This document shows, piece by piece, positions 37,423 through 46,013 of a stretch of DNA of 64,000 nt (position 1 is its first letter; every line of letters begins with the position of its first letter). The stretch covers positions 1-64,000 of the forward strand of contig NZ_PXZL01000009.1 in NCBI RefSeq assembly GCF_003013405.1, written 5' to 3'. This DNA is from Brevibacillus formosus. Its GTDB lineage: Bacteria > Bacillota > Bacilli > Brevibacillales > Brevibacillaceae. The translations under genes and the position numbers were made by a program. Below the pieces are notes generated by a model, which searched no databases, was not told where the DNA came from, and worked only from the letters and a program-made list of their open reading frames with translations.

Positions 37423-38844
37423 ATGAAGATGAATGAGTGGGAAGCATCGTTTGAAGATTACGTCCAAAGACTGATGGATGATTTTCAGGTTCCCGGTGCG
37501 GTCATTGCAGTAGCCAAAGATGGGGAGCTCACTTATGAAAAAGCGTTTGGTTATCGGGATCGCGAAAAGCAAGCCCCGATTGATCTGGATACGGTATTTG
37601 GGATCGGATCGATTACGAAGTCGTTTACTTGCATGGCGATCATGCAGCTTCAGGAAGAAGGAAAGCTTTCCGTGCATGATCCGGTTATCACTTATTTGCC
37701 TGAGTTTCGCACACCGGACGAAGTCCAAACGAAGCGCATCACCATTCATCATTTCATGACACATACCCTCGGATTTCCGCCACTTCCATCTCTCATTCCC
37801 GCCATGCTACCCAGTTTACAAGCCGATCCGACAGCACAAGAGTTACTCCAACATTTTGAAGCGCAATGTCAACACCCAATTGATACCTTCGAAGACCTCA
37901 TGGCATATATAGAGAAGCTGCCCTTTGAATTGTTGGGACCTGCTGGCACAGAATTCAGCTATTCGAACGAAGCTTTTGGCTTGCTTGGGGCGATTGTTGA
38001 GCGTGTCAGCGGCAAAACATACGAAGCCTATGTGCAAGAGCATATTTTACAGCCACTCGGGATGGAACGCACGGTTTTTCATGTCGAGGAATTAGCCGAG
38101 GATGACAATACGACCATGCTGTACACATGTCGCATGAATGATGGCGTTCGTGAAGTAGTACGTGCCCCCGGTTGGTGGGATGCTCCCTCCATGCGTGCAG
38201 CAGGCTTCCTCAAATCGTCCGCACGTGACATGCTTCGGTATGCGGATGTCTATCGGACAGGCGGGCTTTCAAATGGAGCGAGAATCATCTCGGGGGATAG
38301 CGTGTCACAAATGACTGCCCCTCATGTCCGTATTGACTTGAGTCGCAGCTATGGTTACGGACTCGGCGTGCTTCCATTTTCCGAAGATTACACGTTACTT
38401 ACCCATACCGGCGGCTTAAAAGGGATGACCGCGCAAATGTTCATCGTCCCCGAGGCGGGAGTAACTGGCATTCTTTTAACCAACATGGATGATGCCCCCA
38501 TTACCAATCTGACATTAGGGCTGTTGAACAGCATGTTCGGTCGCCCGCTTGAGACGCAGTTCGCCACGTTTTCCGAATGGGAAGTGCCGCTTGATTACTT
38601 GCAGCAATGTCCAGGTACATATAAATCTGGTGAAGGAGACGTAGTAGAGATCAGATTCGATGAAGCGCAAAGACAGCTCGCACTCGTTTTAGGCAATGAT
38701 GTGTTTCCACTGCGTTCCGTTGGCGAAGATACGTTTCTGTTCAAGCGCCACAACATCGATTCACTCATTCGCTTTGTTCGCCATCCTGACGGTGAGATCA
38801 AGCGCATGGCGTTTGGATCGCGCCAAATGCCGAAAGAAGCCTAA
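37423..38844 (+). CDS. Beta-lactamase-family serine hydrolase
   Basis: Soluble class C beta-lactamase-like hydrolase of 473 residues without a signal peptide. Motifs are Ser63-x-x-Lys66 (SITK), YSN (FSYSNEAFG, near residue 187) and HTGG near residue 328, followed by a C-terminal domain of about 100 residues seen in D-aminopeptidase and esterase members. ATG 37423 is six bases after a perfect AGGAGG. An M55 D-aminopeptidase gene follows 24 bases later, so both probably act on D-amino-acid peptides such as wall fragments or D-containing peptide products. Confidence 0.85.
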   Translation: MKMNEWEASFEDYVQRLMDDFQVPGAVIAVAKDGELTYEKAFGYRDREKQAPIDLDTVFGIGSITKSFTCMAIMQLQEEGKLSVHDPVITYLPEFRTPDEVQTKRITIHHFMTHTLGFPPLPSLIPAMLPSLQADPTAQELLQHFEAQCQHPIDTFEDLMAYIEKLPFELLGPAGTEFSYSNEAFGLLGAIVERVSGKTYEAYVQEHILQPLGMERTVFHVEELAEDDNTTMLYTCRMNDGVREVVRAPGWWDAPSMRAAGFLKSSARDMLRYADVYRTGGLSNGARIISGDSVSQMTAPHVRIDLSRSYGYGLGVLPFSEDYTLLTHTGGLKGMTAQMFIVPEAGVTGILLTNMDDAPITNLTLGLLNSMFGRPLETQFATFSEWEVPLDYLQQCPGTYKSGEGDVVEIRFDEAQRQLALVLGNDVFPLRSVGEDTFLFKRHNIDSLIRFVRHPDGEIKRMAFGSRQMPKEA

Positions 38845-38868
38845 TCAAAAATAGGGAGGCAGTTTCTC

Positions 38869-39705
38869 ATGAAGGTGTTTATTTCGTTGGACATGGAAGG
38901 GATCTCCGGACTAAGCGAATGGGAGGATGTGATCCCCGGTCGGAGACATTACGAAGCGGGGAGAAGACTGCTGACCCAAGATGTTAATGCGGCGATTGAG
39001 GGGGCATTGGAAGCAGGAGCTACCCAAATTATCGTCAATGAATCTCATGGGCCGATGAACAATATTATCCTGGAAGAATTACATCCACAGGCAGATGTCA
39101 TCCGTGGTTTTTTCAAGCCTCTCTGTATGATGCAGGGGATCGACAGTAGCTGCGATGCCGCATTTTTCATCGGTTATCATGGAAAAGCAGGAACAGGGGA
39201 TGCGGTACTCAATCATACATTGTCTGGCCTCGCTATCCATCGGCTTATCTTAAATGGCAAAGAGGTGGGCGAAGCAGGTTTAAATGCTGCAATCGCTGGA
39301 GCTTTTGGCGTCCCTGTCGTACTCGTTACCGGAGATTCTCAAACGGCTAAAGAAGTGGAAGAAGATATCCCTGGAGTCTTTACGGTCGCCGTGAAAACAG
39401 GAATAACGGGACTCTCGTCTCAAGCGATGCATCCCGTTCGTGCGAGAGAGCTGATCCGTCAGCAAGCTAAGGAGGCATTGCTCCATCGCCGTACAGTTAA
39501 ACCGCTTGCGCAAAGAGTAGAGAATACGATAGAAGTCGAGTTTACGAAATCACAATTTGCCACAGCAGTCAGCTGGATGCCAGGAATTGAACTCACCGAA
39601 GGACGCACGGTGCGCTTCCATTCGTCTGATCTTGTTAGTATGATGCCCGTCTTGCAAGCGATGCTGTTGATAACTGGGCAAGTGAATCAGATGATTACTG
39701 GTTAA
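38869..39705 (+). CDS. M55-family zinc D-aminopeptidase (DppA-like)
   Basis: Peptidase of 278 residues that removes N-terminal D-amino acids. It matches Bacillus subtilis DppA in length and in its zinc ligands: D8 and E10 in SLDMEG, H60 in VNESHG, H104 in GYHGKAG and E135 in VGEAG. A likely catalytic His lies near residue 116 (LNHT). It is cotranscribed with the serine hydrolase before it. The dpp transporter genes that follow dppA in B. subtilis are absent here. Confidence 0.87.
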   Translation: MKVFISLDMEGISGLSEWEDVIPGRRHYEAGRRLLTQDVNAAIEGALEAGATQIIVNESHGPMNNIILEELHPQADVIRGFFKPLCMMQGIDSSCDAAFFIGYHGKAGTGDAVLNHTLSGLAIHRLILNGKEVGEAGLNAAIAGAFGVPVVLVTGDSQTAKEVEEDIPGVFTVAVKTGITGLSSQAMHPVRARELIRQQAKEALLHRRTVKPLAQRVENTIEVEFTKSQFATAVSWMPGIELTEGRTVRFHSSDLVSMMPVLQAMLLITGQVNQMITG

Positions 39706-39706
39706 G

Positions 39707-39749
39707 TAAAAAATGCAGCTCCTCATCACGAGGATCGCTGCATTTTTTT
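39707..39749. terminator. Bidirectional terminator
   Basis: A run of A followed by TGCAGC pairs with GCTGCA and a run of seven T. An inner stem TCCTC with GAGGA extends it. It serves the aminopeptidase gene on the plus strand and the SLH gene on the minus strand. Confidence 0.88.
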
Positions 39750-39752
39750 GTT

Positions 39753-40415
39753 TTAGTTCAGAGGCTTATGGTTTTTTAAATACGCAAGGGCATTATAAAT
39801 CATTTCGGCTGCCTCTTCACGCGTGATTGGCTTTTGCGGATGGAGCTTTTTTTCTTTATCCAATTCGATCACATCTCTTGCCAAAGCTCGTTGAATGGAG
39901 CCTTGGTAATCCACGGTGAGTTCTTGATCATCTTGGATTTCCATCGGTACTAGTTTGATCATAGGGAGATTCCCCTTGGTCTCCATGACTCTCATTAGCT
40001 GGTGAATGAACTGCTCTTTGGTCCAATCTGCATTCGGATCGAGATCAGCTGGTAATTCCAATCCATTCGCACCCGCTATGATCAGACTCTCTGCATACCA
40101 AGCATTGTTATCTGCTTTGGAAAAAAAGTCAGTGGCTTGTGGAGCCTTTATAAAACGGATCGCAGCCAAACTCAAATCAAAGGCATTTACAATCAGTTGA
40201 ATACCTTGAGCAGCCGTAATCGTTTCGTTAGGTGCAAATTTGCTATCATCTACCCCTTTTATCACACCTTGTTGCTGTAAGGAAAGAATCTTATCCTTCG
40301 CTCCTGATTGGGCAAGATCCGTAAAAGGAGTCGTGGCAGCAAAGCTTGGTTGGGCGAATGACACGGTTAACAATGCAAGGATGGAAAGAGAGATCATATT
40401 TTGTCTGACATTCAT
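39753..40415 (-). CDS. Secreted SLH-domain protein
   Basis: Exported protein of 220 residues. The signal peptide (residues 1-26) ends QPSFA-ATT. Two S-layer-homology regions are visible: FTDLAQSGAKDKILSLQQQGVIKG with KFAPNETITAAQGIQLIVNAF, and a C-terminal one ending KPITREEAAEMIYNALAYL. A central region with NAWYAESLIIAGANGL looks like a diverged third copy. SLH domains bind pyruvylated secondary wall polymer. It follows the NlpC/P60 gene on the minus strand with no terminator between, so the two form an operon. ATG 40415 has GAGGTGG upstream. Confidence 0.83.
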   Translation of the reverse strand: MNVRQNMISLSILALLTVSFAQPSFAATTPFTDLAQSGAKDKILSLQQQGVIKGVDDSKFAPNETITAAQGIQLIVNAFDLSLAAIRFIKAPQATDFFSKADNNAWYAESLIIAGANGLELPADLDPNADWTKEQFIHQLMRVMETKGNLPMIKLVPMEIQDDQELTVDYQGSIQRALARDVIELDKEKKLHPQKPITREEAAEMIYNALAYLKNHKPLN

Positions 40416-40507
40416 GATAGCCACCTCGTCTATTTTTGAAGTTTCACTCCATTTGACGAGGAACCATTGATAACGTTTCAAAGTATGTGCTTTCAAAGAG
40501 AGGATGA

Positions 40508-41263
40508 TTAAATTACGCGTCTTCCTAGCTCAAAGCGTTTTTCCCAGGAAGTCCCTTTGAATTTGGTTGTCGTAACTCCCGGTTTACCGTACGTATGCAG
40601 TAGCTTATTGTCTCCAGCGTAGATGGCAACATGGGTAATGCGAGAAGACGAGCTGCCGTAGCTGCGGAAGAACACGAGATCTCCTTTTTGCAGTTGATCC
40701 TTCGAGACTTTTTGACCGACTTTGGACTGTTGACGCGAGTCTCGTGGCAACCTTACTCCGACCTCTTTAAAGACTCGCTGTGTAAAGGAAGAGCAATCAA
40801 ATGTACGCGTTGTTTTTTTGCTCGAACCAAATTTATAAGGGACGCCTTTAAACTTCAATCCTTCTGAAATGACCTGATCGGCAATGTCCGAAGAGGAGGC
40901 CGAAGTATTGTGGTCAAATGAAGCAGTAGTATCTTTACTATCTTCAGTCTGTTTATTCAGATTACTATCAGTAGTACTTTCCTCATTGGCTGTCAGGTCG
41001 TTATTCGTACCTTCTTGCACCATTTGATCAAATTGATCAATTTCAGCCTGTTCATTGCCTTGATCTGCAACTGATTCTTCGATATTTTGTTGCAGGTTCA
41101 GGTCATCCTTATGTTTTTTCTGCTGTTTATCCTGACTATGTGTAGTGGTGGAGGTGAGACTTGTCTCAGAAGCCGCGTAGGCTTGTCCGTTCATGAGAAG
41201 AGAAGTTCCCATTAGAATAGCTACGACCGTAGTAGTGGTGCCTTTCCAGTTTCGCTTTGTCAT
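40508..41263 (-). CDS. Secreted NlpC/P60-family cell-wall endopeptidase
   Basis: Exported peptidoglycan hydrolase of 251 residues. A signal peptide (residues 1-30, ending AYA-ASE) leads to a long low-complexity Gln/Asp/Ser/Thr linker (about 31-125), then the NlpC/P60 domain with catalytic Cys157 (FDCSSF), His211 (RITHVAIYAG) and His223 (LLHTYG). It should cut the D-Glu to diamino acid bond of stem peptides. ATG 41263 is preceded by TAAGGAGG. It is divergent from a two-component system with a phased repeat between them. Confidence 0.88.
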   Translation of the reverse strand: MTKRNWKGTTTTVVAILMGTSLLMNGQAYAASETSLTSTTTHSQDKQQKKHKDDLNLQQNIEESVADQGNEQAEIDQFDQMVQEGTNNDLTANEESTTDSNLNKQTEDSKDTTASFDHNTSASSSDIADQVISEGLKFKGVPYKFGSSKKTTRTFDCSSFTQRVFKEVGVRLPRDSRQQSKVGQKVSKDQLQKGDLVFFRSYGSSSSRITHVAIYAGDNKLLHTYGKPGVTTTKFKGTSWEKRFELGRRVI

Positions 41264-41353
41264 GATGTTCCTCCTTATGAATAGTTGCTCTTGTTGTGCG
41301 TTTCTCATCCACGCAACTATCGTACAGAACAAAACTAAGATTCCCGGTAGAAT

Positions 41354-41373
41354 TTCATGAGAGTTTCCTGAGA
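41354..41373. promoter_or_regulatory. Direct repeat TTTC(A/C)TGAG with 11-bp period, candidate response-regulator site
   Basis: TTTCATGAG at 41354-41362 and TTTCCTGAG at 41365-41373 match in eight of nine positions and are exactly 11 bases apart. They lie in the 147-base divergent region between the NlpC/P60 gene and the response regulator gene. Confidence 0.6.
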
Positions 41374-41410
41374 AAACTGTTGGTAAGATATTCAAACGGA
41401 GTTGATATGC

Positions 41411-42097
41411 ATGCCTACGCCAGATGGAAAAGGCTATTTGCTGCTTGTTGAAGATGAGCATAACTTGGCAAGATACTTACAGTTGGAGTTGGAGAATGAA
41501 GGATTTTCGGCGGATATTGAATACGACGGGCTTTCCGGATTAGAAAAGGCACTGACGATTGAGTACGATCTCATCCTCCTGGATGTCATGCTGCCCGAAT
41601 TATCGGGGATAGAATTATGCCGGCGCATACGGGAAACCAAAGATGTCCCCATTATCATGATCACGGCTCGTGGAGAGGTTCCGGATATCGTCACGGGATT
41701 AGACAGTGGAGCCAACGACTACCTGGCAAAGCCGTTTGCCATCGAGGAGTTGTTTGCCCGGATTCGGGCCTTATTGCGTCAGCGGGAAACAAAAGCAACC
41801 CAGGAAATAGTGGTTGGTCGCTTACGTATCCAGCCCAACGCACGGCGTGTGTTCCTCGATGAAGAGGAAATCATGTTGACGCCACGCGAATTTGATTTGC
41901 TTTATTATCTAGTTCAGAACAAGGAGCAAGCGGTCTCGCGAGAACAAATTCTCACAGCAGTTTGGGGGTTTGACTTTATGGGGAATACCAACATCGTGGA
42001 TGTGTATATCCGGTATTTGCGGAACAAAATTGAGACTGATCCATCCGTTAAACTGATACATACCGTTCGAGGAATCGGATATACACTACGAGATTAA
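41411..42097 (+). CDS. OmpR-family response regulator
   Basis: Response regulator of 228 residues. The receiver has acidic residues E14-D15, phosphorylated Asp58 (LLDVMLPE) and switch Lys in YLAKPF. The winged-helix domain ends HTVRGIGYTLRD. ATG 41411 is nine bases after GGAG; the longer frame opens at a TTG at 41402 without its own site. A histidine kinase follows 12 bases later. The probable targets are itself and the divergent wall-hydrolase operon. Confidence 0.9.
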   Translation: MPTPDGKGYLLLVEDEHNLARYLQLELENEGFSADIEYDGLSGLEKALTIEYDLILLDVMLPELSGIELCRRIRETKDVPIIMITARGEVPDIVTGLDSGANDYLAKPFAIEELFARIRALLRQRETKATQEIVVGRLRIQPNARRVFLDEEEIMLTPREFDLLYYLVQNKEQAVSREQILTAVWGFDFMGNTNIVDVYIRYLRNKIETDPSVKLIHTVRGIGYTLRD

Positions 42098-42109
42098 AAG
42101 GAGAACGCA

Positions 42110-43474
42110 GTGCTTACACATCGCAGATACTCACTCAAATGGAGACTCACGCTGTTTTTTAGCTCGGGCATGTTGGTCTTGCTTCTCTTTTTGTCCATTT
42201 TTATTTTTTTCAGCACCTCTAATCTCGTCCATCAACATGAGCAAAAATTACTCAATCAGAAGGCGACGGCTATCGCTGCCGATTTGAAAACGGAAATCAC
42301 CGAAGAAGCATCACTGACGATTGCCTATTTGACTCGTTTGTTAACCAATTACGCCGACGTCAATCAATACATAAATATCAGTGACCAAAACGGCAAGGAA
42401 ATCGCTTCGATAAGGGGAGCCAATTGGACAAAAGAGCCGGAAGAGTATTATGAAAGGACCTTGGTCGCAAAAGAACCTGTACAGCTGCCGTTCACATCGG
42501 AGCTTTTGTTTGTGCAAATTTCTACTACGACAGAAGCGCTTGAATGGTATTTTTCCATCTTGCTCACGATTCTTTTTCTCTCTTCCTTTTTTACCTTGCT
42601 ACTTTCGGCGATTGGAGGCTATTGGTTGAGTAACTGGGGACTGAAGCCTCTCGATCATCTTATCCAGCAAATCCATTCCATTTTCCCTCAACGTCTCTCC
42701 CAACGAATTCACCACCATCATGTAGAGACTGAAATCTACGAGCTGATCCATGCCTTTAATCTGTTGTTAGACCGTATGGAAGAAGCAATGGTCTATCAGC
42801 AGCGATTCGTCACAGATGCCTCTCATGAATTGCGTACACCGCTCTCGATTATTGAAGGGTATGTAAGTCTTCTGCAAAGATGGGGACAGCACAAGCCTGA
42901 AGTAAGGAACGAAGCACTCGCTGCTGTGGAGCAGGAGTGCAAGCGACTTTTCAAACTCATTGATGACCTGTTGTCGCTAGCCAAATTGCAGCATACCGCT
43001 CAACTAGATTCATCGAAAGTCGTGCAGCCATTAACCCCTCTGCTTCTTGAAGTAAAGCAAGCGTGGGAGCCCATTTTCCCTCCACAAATTAAGCTGTTTT
43101 TTGAATGGGAAGAAGCCCTTGTCCTTTTCATGGATCGGGAGCGGATTCGCCAGTTGTTGGACATCCTTTTGGACAATGCACGGAAATACACAGATAAAGG
43201 ACAAGTGAAGGTACGGGCATATGGGGATGAAGACGCCGTGCACATTGTGGTAGAGGATACAGGGATCGGCATTCAAGCAAAGGAAATTCCCCATCTTTTT
43301 AAGCGATTTTATCGTGTGGACAAATCTCGTACGCGAAAAAGGGGAGGAAGCGGGATCGGTCTGGCCATCGCCCAAGCGATTGTCGCAGATCACGAGGGAA
43401 GCATCTCCATTGCTCCTTCCGCGGAAAAAGGCTTGATTGTTCATGTTTTGTTGAAGAAAGCGGGAATGGATTGA
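42110..43474 (+). CDS. Membrane sensor histidine kinase
   Basis: Kinase of 454 residues partnering with the response regulator before it. Membrane helices lie near residues 14-36 and 148-172 and bracket an extracellular sensor of about 110 residues. A HAMP-like linker is followed by the phosphoacceptor box TDASHELRTPLSIIEGY, the N box LLDILLDNARKYT and G boxes VEDTGIGI and GGSGIGLAIA. The start is GTG at 42110 after AAAAGGAG. Confidence 0.9.
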   Translation: MLTHRRYSLKWRLTLFFSSGMLVLLLFLSIFIFFSTSNLVHQHEQKLLNQKATAIAADLKTEITEEASLTIAYLTRLLTNYADVNQYINISDQNGKEIASIRGANWTKEPEEYYERTLVAKEPVQLPFTSELLFVQISTTTEALEWYFSILLTILFLSSFFTLLLSAIGGYWLSNWGLKPLDHLIQQIHSIFPQRLSQRIHHHHVETEIYELIHAFNLLLDRMEEAMVYQQRFVTDASHELRTPLSIIEGYVSLLQRWGQHKPEVRNEALAAVEQECKRLFKLIDDLLSLAKLQHTAQLDSSKVVQPLTPLLLEVKQAWEPIFPPQIKLFFEWEEALVLFMDRERIRQLLDILLDNARKYTDKGQVKVRAYGDEDAVHIVVEDTGIGIQAKEIPHLFKRFYRVDKSRTRKRGGSGIGLAIAQAIVADHEGSISIAPSAEKGLIVHVLLKKAGMD

Positions 43475-43495
43475 CGACATGAATGATGAACGATG

Positions 43496-43529
43496 GGGCT
43501 CTGTGAGCGTTCCAGAGCCTTCGTTTCTC
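43496..43529 (+). terminator. Terminator after the sensor kinase gene
   Basis: GGCTCTG and CAGAGCC pair around a nine-base loop and are followed by TTCGTTTCTC. Confidence 0.65.
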
Positions 43530-43605
43530 ATAGTGTTCTGGTCTATGAACCTGTAAAATGAAAGGGAGTCAATACATAGAGTCATCCTTAACGGAGGTGC
43601 TTAAA

Positions 43606-44103
43606 GTGGGTAAGGCCCATAAATACATACATAGCAAAATCGAAATACGCCAAGATCAGATGAAGGGTTTTCAGCATCCCCAATATGTCATTACAATCAA
43701 TGACATCACTTTGAATGACTATTTGAATCAAAATACTCGGAGTAGTTCTTTTGATTTATTAGTTCCACCTATCGAACTTTTTGATAATCGGGATCAGCAA
43801 AAAGTCCTTGAATTGCTTTCTTTTACAAATGTAGCTCTTCCTATTTTGGTTTGTTCGGATGACATGGATTTCTCTTGTATAGTTGTCGCCGCGAATGTAG
43901 AGGAGACGAAGGATTACATCATTTGGAAAACGTTCGGCTATGGCATGGACATGTCAAAACCGATCCATGTTCCGCCATTAACTTTCGAAAAAGACGTGTA
44001 TAGAGAATTTGTTGAAGCGTTCAAAGGTTTTATTCAAAAGTACCTTGCGCATGAAGCATCCTTAAAAGAATGTCCTGACCATATTTCCTCCGGGAATGAC
44101 TAA
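43606..44103 (+). CDS. Hypothetical protein
   Basis: Soluble protein of 165 residues that I do not recognise. It has no signal peptide or membrane segment. A predicted mixed alpha/beta core includes YVITINDITLNDYL, VALPILVCSDDMDFSCIVVAANVEE and an aromatic-rich C-terminal helix EFVEAFKGFIQKYL. The start is GTG at 43606, eight bases after GGAGG; an ATG at 43558 is possible but has a poorer site. It stands alone between a terminator and a gene on the opposite strand. Confidence 0.55.
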   Translation: MGKAHKYIHSKIEIRQDQMKGFQHPQYVITINDITLNDYLNQNTRSSSFDLLVPPIELFDNRDQQKVLELLSFTNVALPILVCSDDMDFSCIVVAANVEETKDYIIWKTFGYGMDMSKPIHVPPLTFEKDVYREFVEAFKGFIQKYLAHEASLKECPDHISSGND

Positions 44104-44191
44104 ATAATGATAGAGAATACCTATCGAAATGATAAAAAGGATGCTATTGAACAATCATTCGCCTCGTCATAAACTGATCTTGACTCCCGCA

Positions 44192-45088
44192 TCATCGACC
44201 TTCATCACGCTTTACCGAGGCAATCAATTGCTCCATAAAAACTCGGCTTGCTGCGCACAAATATTTGTTTTTCCGGTAAACGATACCGATTTGCGCCGTG
44301 ATATCGGGCTGTTGGATCGGTATCGTGCGAATCCGTTTATCATCGAGATAGTCGAGGTAACCTTTCGAAAGTACCGTGACCCCGACACCTTGCCCGACCA
44401 TATTTGTAATGGATTCCATTGTGGTCATTTCCAAAACAGGCTGTGGCGAGAAGCCTAGCTCCTGACACCTTTCATCAATCAACTGACGCAAAAAGTAGGT
44501 GTTGGGCAATAAAATGGAGGGGGTTTCTTTCAAAATCGCAAGGGAAACAAACGGTTCCTTCGCGAGCTGATGATCCACAGGCACTCCTAATGCCAGATTT
44601 TCCGTATAGAGCGGAATGGTTTCCAGGTCGTCGTGCTCCATAGGCAAAAAGACAATCCCCAAATCGAGTTCGTTTCTCAAAAGTCCTTCATAAATATCAC
44701 CGGTTCTCAACCCGAAAACAGACAATTCAACCTTCGGATAACGCTGGTGAAACGCGATAACAGTAGGCGGGAGCAAGTAATTGACAACCGTCAGCAGTAC
44801 GCCAATCTTTAATGCGCCTCTGCTTAAGCCTTGCAGTTCGCTAATCGCTGCACGTGCCTGTGACAACTCATGAAACACATGATAGCTATGGTGAAGCAAT
44901 ATTTTGCCTGCTTCTGTCATAACCGTTTTTTTGCCGATGCGATCAAACAAGGGCATGCCGATTTCATGCTCAAGCAGACGGATTTGCTGACTGAGTGAAG
45001 GCTGCGCAATGCCCAATTTCTCGGCTGCGCGGGTAAAATTCAACTCTTGGCACAATGCCATAAAGTACTCTAATTGCTTGAGCTCCAA
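44192..45088 (-). CDS. LysR-family transcriptional regulator
   Basis: Regulator of 298 residues with the winged helix LKQLEYFMALCQELNFTRAAEKLGIAQPSLSQQI and an effector-binding domain of about 200 residues resembling the CynR/OxyR branch. The start appears to be TTG at 45088, eight bases after GGAGGG; the nearby ATG is out of frame. It is divergent from a MOSC-domain gene, with two inverted repeats in the 127-base gap. Confidence 0.85.
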   Translation of the reverse strand: MELKQLEYFMALCQELNFTRAAEKLGIAQPSLSQQIRLLEHEIGMPLFDRIGKKTVMTEAGKILLHHSYHVFHELSQARAAISELQGLSRGALKIGVLLTVVNYLLPPTVIAFHQRYPKVELSVFGLRTGDIYEGLLRNELDLGIVFLPMEHDDLETIPLYTENLALGVPVDHQLAKEPFVSLAILKETPSILLPNTYFLRQLIDERCQELGFSPQPVLEMTTMESITNMVGQGVGVTVLSKGYLDYLDDKRIRTIPIQQPDITAQIGIVYRKNKYLCAASRVFMEQLIASVKRDEGR

Positions 45089-45119
45089 CGACCATCCCTC
45101 CAGCGATTCGTGATCTAAC

Positions 45120-45136
45120 AATAGGTTTTTCCTATT
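45120..45136. promoter_or_regulatory. LysR operator candidate 1
   Basis: AATAGG and CCTATT are separated by five T, giving an ATA-N9-TAT palindrome. It lies just upstream of the LysR start. Confidence 0.45.
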
Positions 45137-45148
45137 ATTATAAGATAA

Positions 45149-45164
45149 ATCATTATGAAATGAT
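45149..45164. promoter_or_regulatory. LysR operator candidate 2
   Basis: ATCATT and AATGAT flank ATGA. The centre is 28-29 bases from the centre of the first palindrome, about two and a half helical turns, in the same divergent gap. Confidence 0.4.
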
Positions 45165-45215
45165 ATGAATGTAGTGTGCAATGCCCACTTCCATAAAAGA
45201 ATGAGGTGATCGCTT

Positions 45216-45899
45216 GTGAATATCGAAATCCTTTCAATAAATGTAGGGAAACCCAAACAGGTACAGTATCAAAACAAAGAGGTTTCTACCGGCATTTACA
45301 AAACCCCGACCACAAAAGCTCTTTATTTATCCTTTTTGAACTTGGAGGGGGATGGACAGGCTGATCTTGTCCACCATGGAGGGAAGGAAAAGGCTGTATG
45401 CGTCTATCCCTATGAGCACTACCCATTTTGGGAGGCTGAATTACAGAGAGAGCTTCCAATCGGTGCATTCGGAGAAAATCTGACAATTCGGGGATTAATA
45501 GAAACGGATGTTTGTATCGGTGATACTTTTCAACTAGGGGAAGCGGTCGTACAAGTCAGTCAACCGAGACAGCCCTGTTACAAATTGTCTGTGAGATACG
45601 GTGTACCTGAAATGGTGCTGAAGGTACAGGAGACAGGCTATACCGGCTTCTATTTTCGCGTGTTGAAAGAAGGGCAGGTATCGCATTCAGATGTTCTGAC
45701 AATGCTCTCGCGCCATCCAAAGGCAATAACGGTATCGTATGCAAACCGAATCATGCATCAAGAGAAAGACAATATCGATGGCATGAAAAAGCTGTTGGAA
45801 GTAGAGGAGCTGTCCACAAATTGGCGAGCGACCTTTACCAAACGATTATCCGGCGTGGAAATTGATACCCGTGAAAGGATGACTGGCAACCAATCATAG
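45216..45899 (+). CDS. MOSC-domain protein (YiiM-like)
   Basis: Protein of 227 residues with a MOSC domain as found at the C-terminus of molybdenum cofactor sulfurases. Key parts are LVHHGGKEKAVCVYPYEHYPFWE, GAFGENLTIRGL, and the conserved cysteine in SQPRQPCYKLS. The overall layout matches YiiM, linked in E. coli to resistance to hydroxylated purines. The start is GTG at 45216 after GAGGTGATC. Control by the divergent LysR gene is likely. Confidence 0.85.
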   Translation: MNIEILSINVGKPKQVQYQNKEVSTGIYKTPTTKALYLSFLNLEGDGQADLVHHGGKEKAVCVYPYEHYPFWEAELQRELPIGAFGENLTIRGLIETDVCIGDTFQLGEAVVQVSQPRQPCYKLSVRYGVPEMVLKVQETGYTGFYFRVLKEGQVSHSDVLTMLSRHPKAITVSYANRIMHQEKDNIDGMKKLLEVEELSTNWRATFTKRLSGVEIDTRERMTGNQS

Positions 45900-45949
45900 C
45901 TACAGCAACTGAATGGGAAGAACCATCTGAAATTGCTCTTCAGAATAGT

Positions 45950-45965
45950 TACCTGTCATCAGGTA
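45950..45965. promoter_or_regulatory. Inverted repeat upstream of the cupin gene
   Basis: TACCTG and CAGGTA flank TCAT, 49 bases before the cupin start. It may be an operator or a weak terminator of the MOSC gene. Confidence 0.3.
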
Positions 45966-46013
45966 GCCACATAGCCTAAAGGGTAAATCCTTTACACTGG
46001 AGAGGAGATAGGG

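Noticed and set aside
44129..44458. 109-residue plus-strand frame over the LysR gene end
   Set aside because: It is antisense to the well-conserved effector domain of the LysR regulator.
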